Below are positions 14,361 through 23,473 of a stretch of DNA of 64,000 nt, one piece after another. The DNA is from Taenia hydatigena (lineage: Eukaryota > Platyhelminthes > Cestoda > Cyclophyllidea > Taeniidae). The position numbers and the translations under genes were made by a program. Location: NCBI GenBank assembly GCA_036345935.2, contig JADWOT020000001.1, forward strand, positions 11,908,623-11,972,622, given 5' to 3'. The stretch's first letter is position 1. Each line of letters starts with the position of its first letter. The notes below the pieces were generated by a model. It did not search any database. It was not told the DNA's origin and saw only the letters and a list, made by a program, of their open reading frames with translations.

Positions 14361-15079
14361 ATTCGCATTTCACATTGCTGAAGCAGATTGTGAGAACAGC
14401 GCAAAGATAGACTCAAAATAAGCAAATCTCGGTACAAACTTAGCAATTTAAACTGCCTATTTGTTCAAGTTTTCCATACTTGAGGAGCATATAGGCCAAA
14501 TCAGGGGCAATGGAAACAACCAACACGGTGGTGCTGCAAACGTGCCACCGAGAAAAGCATCAAGCCCAAAATCAAACCATGGCATTGCCACTACATCTTC
14601 CCTTCAACCCACCCCACCAACACCCACGTACCGCCCACCTCCCACTAGTTCTCACTCCCAACTCCAACCGTCCTTCCATCGCGTCAGCTTCAAACGCCAC
14701 GTCATTCCTCACTACCGACGCCAAGCAAACCCAACCAATTCACCTGCGCTTTGCTCGTGCCAAGGTACCTCTTAAACAACCAAACCCAATGACAAGGTAA
14801 CTAACATATTCAACACCTGCTTTCACCAACTTTACATCAATGACTCTCCTATCTCTTGGCTTACGCGAACACATCCACTGCGTCGATATTCCACACCCAA
14901 TCCCTCCTCTCTCAATGACCCACCCCTCTCCAACGCTCCTCCAACCCGAAGAGTAAGATACACCATTTCCCAAAGACTCGTTTACACACACAAAAACACA
15001 TGCAAAGGTGGCTGCAAAAGCACTAATCAGTTAGTCATTCCTCAGTAGCCTAAGCAAAAAACAAACAATCGTCTTTTCA
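14361..15079. other. C-rich, G-poor stretch beyond the H2A 3' end
   Basis: From about 14500 to 15000 the plus strand is rich in C and A and poor in G. Overlapping Pro/Ser/Thr-rich frames (14461-14800) follow from this composition and are not called as genes. Confidence 0.5.
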
Positions 15080-15095
15080 GTGGCCCTCGAAAGTG
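15080..15095 (-). terminator. Degenerate histone mRNA 3' stem-loop of H2A
   Basis: About 70 bp after the H2A stop the minus strand reads CACTTTCGAGGGCCAC. This matches 13 of 16 positions of the canonical histone element (CCCTTTTCAGGGCCAC). The 3' half, AGGGCC plus AC, is intact and the 5' half is changed, so most stem pairs are lost. A purine-rich TGAAAAGACG follows directly, where the histone downstream element that pairs with U7 is expected. Position and flank support a remnant of the non-polyadenylated 3' processing signal. Confidence 0.55.
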
Positions 15096-15165
15096 TCGTT
15101 GTCACGTTCATGGTTGCAGCAGACTCATCAAGTCAGTCCAGTGGTCAGTAAGGCACTTGGTCGAC

Positions 15166-15552
15166 CTACTCCTTACTGCCCACCGACTTCTCCGTCTTCT
15201 TCGGCAGCAGCACCCCCTGAATGTTAGGCAGCACACCACCCTGTGCGATGGTCACACCGCCCAACAACTTGTTCAACTCCTCATCGTTGCGGATGGCCAA
15301 CTGTAGGTGACGAGGAATGATGCGCGTCTTCTTGTTGTCGCGTGCTGCATTACCCGCCAATTCCAACACCTCGGCAGCCAGGTATTCCAGCACAGCTGCC
15401 AGGTAGACCGGTGCTCCAGCACCCACACACTCCACGTAGTTGCCACGACGCAACAGACAGTGCGCTCGACCCACCGGGAACTGCAGACCTGCCCGCGCCG
15501 ACCTCGTCTTCGCTTTGGCTCGTGACTTGCCACTTTTGCCTCTTCCACTAAT
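15166..15552 (-). pseudogene. H2A: Histone H2A with lost start codon
   Basis: Core histone H2A, which pairs with H2B in the nucleosome. The frame is open for 128 residues (usual length about 125-130) and has the basic N-tail (SGRGKSGKS), the AGLQFPVGR entry to the histone fold, the acidic patch ([13 protein letters not shown] and NDEELNKLL), the IIPRHLQLA segment and the LLPKKTEK tail. The codon where the initiator Met belongs (15550-15552) is ATT. The frame contains no ATG at all and closes upstream at a TGA, so there is no normal start. Within the fold, conserved V30, R32, K36, A/S40 and R42 read A, C, R, V and C. R32 and R42 are DNA-contact arginines; both are TGT where CGT is expected, a CpG-type transition. 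The tail also has Gly for the usual Ala in NIQAV. The family is certain. Pseudogene status is inferred from the missing start and unusual residues; a sequencing error or non-ATG start remains possible. Confidence 0.9.
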
Positions 15553-15637
15553 TCTTCTCTTCTTTTCTCGCCCTGTCGACACACCAAACAGCAAACCGAT
15601 TGAAGCGTGATTCCGTCACATGCCGCACTGCTCCTAC

Positions 15638-15750
15638 CTTATAGGCCACATTTATCACACTGAGGCACACTTGTCATTGGTCACAGAGCAGTCCAACCAA
15701 TTTGCACATCTCATTGGTTCGCCAACGCCAACGCCCTCTGCCATTGGTTG
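15638..15750 (-). promoter_or_regulatory. H2A promoter: TATA box and CCAAT boxes
   Basis: Upstream of H2A the minus strand has CCTATAAGG (TATA element at about 15638-15643, some 90 bp before the expected start). CCAAT boxes follow at 15676-15680, 15713-15717 and 15743-15747, seen as ATTGG on the plus strand. A TATA box with repeated CCAAT boxes is the usual layout of replication-dependent histone promoters, so the regulatory region survives even though the start codon does not. Confidence 0.6.
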
Positions 15751-16083
15751 TTTACTAATCATCCTGCTGCAATGAACAGATGACTGCGCCTCGCCTGACT
15801 GGATTGTGTGCGAGAGAAGCCATGTAATTTTATTCAAAACTCCCACCTCAGATGACCTGCATTTCATCGATATCGCATGTACTGCAACACCATACACTTA
15901 TACACCCTAAATCTCTAGTTACATGTGCAGAAAAGGACAGAGTGGATAACGCAATGGGCAGATAGCTTTTGTACATGCCTAATTTACAATTATGCTGCAT
16001 TCCTGACATGTGCAGTTAGGTTTCCTTCAATTTCCCTCTTTATTCTTCTGCTAATTATTTACCTGACTGTGTTTCCTATTTAG

Positions 16084-16342
16084 TTTGACAAATGCTCTTA
16101 TAGCATCTACATTTACGTGTACAGGCGTGTTGGCTAAAATGACGCCTATTCCGAAGGCAGCAACTGCAGTAAAGTTGGTGCACAAAACTGCTGAAAATGC
16201 CACAAGCTATCAATTGTTTAATATTGCGGACATTATAAATAGCATTAAGAATAGCCTTTCATTGTGGACAACTGCTTCTCAAGCGCTTTCTCATGTAATA
16301 GATGGAGGCAGTGGCAAACAATTCGAATCCATCCTAATTTAA
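16084..16342 (+). CDS. Candidate terminal exon between the two histones
   Basis: A good acceptor (gactgtgtttcctatttag) opens an 85-codon frame that ends in TAA. The peptide is Ala/Lys-rich and probably helical (LAKMTPIPKAATAVKLVHK, then LFNIADIINSIKNSL). It lies on the strand opposite H2A and H2B in the 1.3-kb gap between them. There is no ATG near its 5' end, so it would need an upstream exon, which I could not find. Chance is possible. Confidence 0.2.
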
Positions 16343-16788
16343 CAGAACGCTACCAACCACGAACAATCGCGCCACCATAATTCAGGTAAAACCACCTGAC
16401 CACGCCCAAATTTAATACACTCAGTTTGCACGTCCCCAACTTACTGAAGTAGAAGACAGCCTTTTGACTCACCGACTAAGTATTATCCTTCTATGACAAC
16501 ACCGAGAAACACGAGCACTGAAAACACTCAATCCAGCACAAAGCTTGATTCCCTTTCTTCTTTTCATCGTTGACCTCCATAATGACCCCCACACGGGTTA
16601 CTATATCCCACTCTCCTCCACCGACTTCCCCTGCCCTACAACTAGTGGTGACCACCGCCCACACTGACACCAGCACCCCGACAGCACCAAGACAGTGGGA
16701 ACGAGGACCAGACAGAATACGAGGAAGTAGCAGCGAAATGCATATTTTTGTCAACAACGATCAAAATAAATGCGGTGGTGGTGTTGGT

Positions 16789-16804
16789 GGCCCTCAACGG
16801 GGTC
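16789..16804 (-). terminator. Degenerate histone mRNA 3' stem-loop of H2B
   Basis: About 115 bp after the H2B stop the minus strand reads GACCCCGTTGAGGGCC followed by ACCA. Over 20 positions, 16 match the canonical GGCCCTTTTCAGGGCCACCA. The 3' arm and ACCA tail are exact. The 5' arm has two changes that break pairs, and the loop is GTTG instead of TTTC. No purine-rich downstream element is evident. Confidence 0.5.
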
Positions 16805-16918
16805 GAGGGATTCGTTCACTCACAGGGCGATGTCAAGTGGGCTGCAATGGAGTGAAGCAGAGTGTTGCTAGTCAGCAGCAGCACCAGCGACGCCCGCAAC
16901 ACTCCACATCCAACCCAT

Positions 16919-17287
16919 CTACTTAGAGCTCGTGTACTTGGTCACGGCCTTCGTGCCCTCCGACACCGCATGCTTCGCCAACTCACCAGACAGCAGCAGA
17001 CGCACAGCAGTCTGAATCCCTCTGCTCGTGATTGTCGACTTCTTGATGTAGTGCGCCAACCGACTCGACTCAGCAGCGATTCGCTCAAAGATGTCGTTCA
17101 CAAAGGAGTTCATGATGGACATCGCCTTTGACGAGATACCCGTGTCCGGATGCACCTGGCGCAACACCTTGTAGATGTAGGTGGCGTAGCTCTCCTTCCT
17201 CCGTCTCTTCTTCGCCTTGTCCGTCTTCGGCACCTTCACCTTCGACGCCTTCTTTGCAGCTTTGCCTAACACTACTTTCGGAGCCAT
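16919..17287 (-). CDS. H2B: Histone H2B
   Basis: Core histone H2B, 122 residues from a clear ATG at 17285-17287. The N-tail is lysine-rich ([16 protein letters not shown], then KKRRRKESY). The histone fold follows with [29 protein letters not shown] and SRLAHY, and the C-terminal helix [18 protein letters not shown] ends in TSSK. The KAMSIMN form and length fit an invertebrate H2B. Acidic-patch residues of GEL and SEG are kept. Several near-invariant positions differ (human numbering): N84 is Ile, E93 is Gly and P103 is Ser, and the usual YxIY reads YATY. The gene lies on the same strand as H2A, 1.37 kb upstream of it, not divergently. Family assignment is certain; whether it still works is open. 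Confidence 0.95.
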   Translation of the reverse strand: MAPKVVLGKAAKKASKVKVPKTDKAKKRRRKESYATYIYKVLRQVHPDTGISSKAMSIMNSFVNDIFERIAAESSRLAHYIKKSTITSRGIQTAVRLLLSGELAKHAVSEGTKAVTKYTSSK

Positions 17288-17358
17288 GACGACCTTCTCT
17301 TGCCCTAATTGTCAGTGAAACGAAACAATTCACGTCGGAAATGCCACCATCAAGGTTA

Positions 17359-17465
17359 CTTATAGACAAATCTCCACCACATTCACTGGCAAAGTTCGAG
17401 TTATCAATGGCTCAGACAACAGCCAATGACAATAAAGAAAACAGTAAAAGCCACCTTCTAATTGG
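17359..17465 (-). promoter_or_regulatory. H2B promoter: TATA box and CCAAT-type boxes
   Basis: The minus strand has a TATAAG element at 17359-17364, about 75 bp before the H2B ATG. CCAAT-type motifs lie beyond it, at 17423-17427 (plus-strand orientation) and 17461-17465 (minus-strand orientation). The layout resembles the H2A promoter. Confidence 0.5.
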
Positions 17466-17499
17466 GCGTTGATAGAAGGCAAATGATGCGACGACGAAC

Positions 17500-20400
17500 T
17501 GCACTACTTCTTTGGTGCATAGATGTCAGCCTTCTACGAGCCAATCAAACCCTAGATTTCACCACACTCAAACACAAAAATATAACTCTAATTTATTCGA
17601 ATTTATGTAACAAAAACTAACCTTATTTATAAGGTAACATATCAATTAATGCACGCACTTTAAAGAGGCATGAATACGTAGCTAGCACATTTGCAAGATT
17701 GCTAATCCTGGTTGATATTTTGAAAACAACCACTTTAGTGGCCGAAATTGGAGTTGACATCTCTCCTGAAGCCAGATCATTGCGAAGTCCACTCATTGAA
17801 TTCACTTTAATTGGGAAAGGTGATTGGCTTTATGCACATTCAAGTAATTGCATTTCGCCTCATTTTTCGTATATTGGTAGGTTAAGAACCCTTTTGTGCA
17901 GCTAAACTTTCTTCGCGTTTTAGACGAGTCAATTCACGTAATGACAGTCTGATTTATCTTTTCCACTGTGTTTTTGATGCGCTATTGGCCCCAAACTTCT
18001 TCCAAATCAGACCAGATCCCGCCTGATTTCCAGCAAATACGGTAAGGCTGCTTCTCCTAACCATGCTTCCCTATCTCTGAGGATGGAACTCTCAACAGTT
18101 AATTATTATCTAATAGGCATGGGTCCCACCTCAACTAGGAAAAGCACCTCAATTCACAATTCGCTGCAAAAAAGCAGTGGCCTTGACTAGGTGAACAGTT
18201 CTCTGCTTGCGGATACAAATTATGCGTAGGAACCACACTGCATCACTTGGTGTAAAGCAGCGAAAGAAGCAAATGCTACTTGAAAGTAACTTCTTATCGG
18301 TCATTTCACATGTTAGCCTTTCATTCCAGCTTGATCGAATTGATTGGTATTGAGACGTTATGCAGCATTTTGAGCTACCATTCTGCAAAATTGGGCCTCA
18401 GGTTTGACGCATCAGACCTGTGCCTCTGCAGAAAATTACCGCATTGATTGACTTATTCAAAGGGTTCAAATAATGTACAATTCTCAAACCTTGCAAGCTT
18501 GTGCTTCGTTTGAAGTGCACGCAGTCTCGCAATCACACGATCTTGCTGCCGCCTTTCCAGCTCTAATGGCTAGCATGAAAAGCAGTCCCGCGTACAATGG
18601 GCTAAACATTTTACAAATGGTAGAGAGTTATCAAGGTACAAGGGAATTCTATACCAAGCTAAGAGGCTAATCGTATTTCAACTCTAGCCTCGTAAATCCG
18701 TGCGTTTAGTGTCAGAGCTTAAATACAACGGTTCCATGTTGACCGAATCTCTTCAAGTCGAAAGTCTTCTCAAACGTTGGCTGGACCCATTCTCAGTCAA
18801 TGGAAAGGACCATTCATAGTAAAAGGATGGTATGTGTTTCAGAACCTCTACTGGATGATTAACGCTGAAGGACTCATTTGGTCTGATACGGCTTTGATGC
18901 ATCATGATGTGAGGCGGGTTGAAGCTAATTCTCTGCACACTCCAAGTCTTCGCTGGTTAAAAGTTAGACTTTACACTAGCTGAAGTAGGAAGAAATGATT
19001 TTTTGAAATAAAGACAAGCCTAATTACAAGACATAATAGCCGCCCAGAAACAGTTCGCTTTCCATGTAATGCGTCTAAGGAAGTAAAGTGCGAAAGTCTA
19101 CTTTTAAATATCGGGAGGCTTTTGATGCATAAGCGGCAAATTCCATGTTTAAAACCACCTCGGACCAGCAGCACAGCGGTCGCATGCCAGTCAAATTCCA
19201 TCGTGCTTTTACCCGCACGGACACCGACCTACTTACCGAACATTTAGCGAAATAACCGAATCTACTTTAATGCTGCACGTTTGTTCAAAGTTGGAATGAT
19301 GCAAAGGTATAGCCAGCTATTGCGATCGCTGGATTACACGGATTGCAGGCAACTCCTAATGCTTATTTCGATGCAAATTTTGCGGCTAGCTCAGAGAGTT
19401 GCCATCCTTGCGGTGGTTGATCACAACGATAATGCGCAAGTGAAATCCGTGTCCAAGCTAACCAGTTGTTGACCCAGCTAGCCCGGTATGAGGTAAGTCA
19501 CAGAATGCTCGCTTTTCTAATGGTTTAAGATATTTGCAGTTTCTTTGTTCATTTAGCACACTTTATTGTGCGGATCAAAAATTTCCTAAATGGTGCCTCT
19601 TCTACATGATCAATGACTTATTTGGGTCACTCAGCGCGTCATTCTAATAGCTTGGTGTCATATCCTATCTACTCTGTTGACAAAAATAAGCCTAAAGAGA
19701 AGGGACCTAGAGTTCAAAGGATCTTTAATCAGTAGATACAGAAACAAAGCTCCTGAAAGAATGATTACCCGATGACAATGATAATCATACATTCTTGGCC
19801 TCTGTACTTTCGGATAGAACAGACGATTTGGGTGGGAGCTTGCTTTATTAAGAGCAGACGAGTTCTGGCAATCGGCTGGCCGATGACACTTCTGACAGCA
19901 CACGAGCTCCTAAGACTGCAAAATGCTAAATGACCTACCTTTCGCTCCCCTTTCGATGTGGGAAGTTAGCGTAGAGGAGGAGAGCTGAGCCAACAGAATT
20001 ATACACCTTAGCGAACAAGGAGCTCTCTTCAAAAACAAATTGCCCGCGCTAATCGCGCTGTGCTAGTGCAAATGAATCCCAGGCCATCCACTTCAAGCTG
20101 ATGGTGAATATTTATCATTATGCTGTCCCTTTACCGTTCTTGTAACATCTTCCTGCATTGGTTTTCTGTTCTAGGAAATGACCTACTGTGGCCTTTTCCT
20201 TGCGCCTTTTAACAGCGTTGAACACCGAAAGTATTTGCTAGGCATGAACAATTGCAAAGTTAGAGCCTATGCTTAGGAGGGCGCCTGTCTGTGTGTAGCA
20301 CTGTGCTTTAGGCATCATTTGGCATATCATGGTTGTATATGCGCATAATTGGAGGAACCAGATAAAACCGGTTTTTTCTACCTAAGGATTGCCGCATATT

Positions 20401-23400
20401 AGGCACCAGAGATGTTATCGAGCGGGCAGACAGACAACCATAGAAAAGGAAAACGGGTACAGTTATGTAGGCCAACGAAGCAGATATGTGTTATAAGTCA
20501 TTACAGTCATCCTACCAACAAGCACCCCTTCTGTAATATGCAGCTTCTCGCCCATCCGATTACCGTCAATTTAGATAAAACGCACCCGTGTAAGGCACCA
20601 TGTTTGGTCAAATGCAAAGATGGAGTCTAAGTTTTAACAGAAAATGCCAAGAGAAAATGGTATTTGCGAAAACCTTCTATTAAAAGAATATCAGATCTGT
20701 GCTCGAGCGCAATGTGAGCTGCAATAATGTCCGTATAAATTAACTTTTGGATGGGATGCTGCCAATGCGCATGAAAGTCGTTACTGAGGAGATATTATTA
20801 CCTCCTGGGGGGAAAAACCCCTACTCCACAAGGACTTCTGCATGCTTATAGTTTTAGTAGCAGCCAAAACATAACCCTATCTAACAAGTTTTCTTCTCTG
20901 GGTTGTGCGATGGCAAACGCGAGGTTGATGAATGCTAAAATCACTTATCCTGTTATAGCTTGCAAAGCTTTGCCATGGCTGCTTAATGCCGACGTTTATG
21001 AGCAAGCAATAACGGGTAACAGCAAATGTGCTTAAGCAAATGACGAGGTAGTGAGATGTTAAAGGCAGTGATAGCTGCTCTCTTGCAACCCCATAGAAAT
21101 CGTCACCCTGTCCAGACCTAGCCCAGCTACTAACGCTCAACGCTCTGGCAGCAAGTCTAAAAGCACTACCCAGTCCCTCTGCAGAAGACATGATATGTAC
21201 TGCCTTACAAGCTATACGGACAACGTCGGGGCTATGTCTCCAAATCAAATGCCACAGACTCTCTATTAGCTTCCAATCACCAGATCAAGGTAGGACACTT
21301 TTGAGTAGAGTTTAGTGGTGGTCAGAACGTGATTTTTGTGATCAGTATTAGCGTGCTTCACATTGCTCAGTTTGGATGAACCCATCTACGTAAAAGTCCG
21401 CAAATGCTGGATCATGTGCTCCTTAAGTAGGGAGCGGAATGCCTTTGACCCAGAAGATTGGACCACACAAGGAGAATTCAGAAATCCCAAGTTCACCATC
21501 TTCACTAATGCTTAGAATGTAGCTTAAAATGTATGAAATGAAGGAATAATCTAGCTCACTACATCATGTGTACTTGAAGTGGGTTTGTCAAATCTTCCAA
21601 TCCAATTATTTTAAGGAATCACCTTCTTTATCTAGGCAGCAACGAGGCAGTGAGCTAGAGTACTTAACTTCCACAGGTTGCTTCGGTCAAAGACATTTGC
21701 CTGATTTTGCGAACTGTGGTATCTGCACCACATTTAACTGGAGGGAAGCTGCACTTCAGCCTCATCTACAGTAATAGCCTGTAGCAAAGCCATGTAGTGG
21801 TTTTCTTTAACATGAAAAATTCAAGTCGTTCGCCCGTTGAGAACTTTATATCCACCAGTAACTTGCCTGTAGAGCATAAGACAAATTAGAAAAAGTGTCA
21901 ATCTCACAACTTTGGGAGAAACAGCCTCAAATGCAAAGAGTCTTTTAAGAATTCATTTATGCATGCTTTCGATCATCAAGAAATGTGTAAAGCAAATTAG
22001 CTTTTCTATTGGTTTTATTGGCTGTTTTTATCAGCAATGTCCAAATTCCCACTCTCGTGCCAACGATGTGGCAAATTAATGGCACAAATAGACACTTTGG
22101 AATAGGTTCAGTTCCTAAGGGACTATGTTAATGTATTGCTTTCGCAGCGAATTGAGAGTTGAAAACAATTAGCTTGGGACACTATGCATTCTGAGCAGAC
22201 GCAAATCCGTCCTTTTCACTAGCGGTCTTTTTAAGATCAAGCGAAATTCAAAAGTAATGTTTTCTCGTAACGCTACACATCTTGTGAACTTTTATGTTGG
22301 CGACTACAAATATGCGTTGAAGAAGACCTACCACCTACGATATTGCGGAGTAAAATTCGTCGCAGTAGTCTATCGACAACAAAAATTGTGAGAGTACAGG
22401 CTAGTAAATCTCTTTCCTTATTGTCAGGGCATCATGTAGAGCGGCGAGGTTATTACTCATCGAAACACGTCTAGTATTATGATATTAAAGTCGAATCCTG
22501 CCATAGCGCACAATGGAACCTATAACATGCGTCTGCGTAATTAAATGGCATCGAGTATTAACCGTAGTCGTGAGAAATCATGATACTGATGTAGGTAATG
22601 TGTTACTGATGCAGGATGAGGGTGTGAGGCCAATGAGCATGGTGCTGATCAAAGCGCAACATGCGAATAATTGATAGGCCAATGATTAAGCGCAGAGATA
22701 AGCAAACTAATAAGTTCTGTATAGTAGTCAAAACTTTCTTTGTGGCTACACACAAGCATGGCAGAACAAAGTACAAGAGAGTAATTTTCCATAAACATAC
22801 TTTATCCTATGCTACTTATGGTGCTAAGTCTGAGTTATTGACTGCCTTACATTAAGCAACGCAAGCTGACGAGCCTCAGCGATGTAAATAGAAGTACAAC
22901 GAGAAAAAAATAAGTTGTCTCTGTTGAAACACTAATATTAAAAAAATGAATTTAGATTCCGAATCTTTGGATGGCGAAATGCGACCTGAAATTCTCCTGA
23001 TTAACGATAAAATGCAGAAAAGTTTTAAGCAGCTGTTCACAAACGCAGTTTTGCGAACGAGTAGGCTTCCTCCTTAGGCGCATCCCCAACTATATGCCAT
23101 CATCACTCCTCGATCGGCTTAGAGGAGGTCTGTCCTTCGGCTGAATATGCACGATCCCACAGTATCTGAAATGCCCATGTAGCCATCAATACGACAAGTC
23201 AATACAATTGTTAACGTCTGCTTCAAATGAATTTGCTGAGTCACAGCCGCTTGCTTTCTCAGTACATGCAGCTTAGATAGTCACTGAAACTAGCTTTGTG
23301 GTTTCGCAGGCATCAGGTTGTCGCAAAAGCAAATAGGCCTCTATACAATTAGGTCTTGTACAATGTTGAACCGATAAAAATGTTTGATAAATGATGATAG

Positions 23401-23473
23401 GAATAAAATTCAATTACTCTACCGATATTGTACAATTGTTACTCAATAGCATAGTCAACGGGTGGGACATAAA
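17500..23473. other. No supported gene apart from a possible Pol fragment
   Basis: About 6 kb between H2B and the 3' end of the ankyrin gene. It holds the possible retrotransposon fragment at 18777-18983 and a 123-codon minus-strand frame at 20877-21248 without recognisable motifs. Confidence 0.45.
18777..18983 (+). mobile_element. Possible retrotransposon Pol tail, degraded
   Basis: The frame reads SQWKGPFIVKGWY, then a stretch ending MHHDVRRVEA. A Trp-x-Gly-Pro-Phe motif followed about 35 residues later by His-His-Asp and basic residues is the layout of the short fold at the C-terminus of some LTR-retrotransposon integrases (W-x-GP-[FY]-x-V ... VHxDRLKP). No integrase or reverse transcriptase core is visible upstream, so at most a fragment survives. 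The match is by eye and weak. Confidence 0.2.

Noticed and set aside
14461..14800. Two overlapping Pro/Ser/Thr-rich frames beyond the H2A 3' end
   Set aside because: Two frames open at once over C- and A-rich, G-poor DNA is a composition effect.
15070..15086. Plus-strand GTCTTTTCAGTGGCC as a histone stem-loop for a plus-strand gene
   Set aside because: Its arms do not pair and no plus-strand histone precedes it. The minus-strand reading fits H2A in position and sequence.
15273..15587. Overlapping frames of 104, 72 and 69 codons across the H2A gene
   Set aside because: Shadows of the GC-rich H2A coding sequence in other frames.
16862..17131. Plus-strand frame of 89 codons over H2B
   Set aside because: Antisense shadow of the H2B coding sequence.
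22400..22540. tRNA-like T-arm (GTCGAATCC near 22490)
   Set aside because: No matching acceptor stem, anticodon arm or D-arm could be placed around it.
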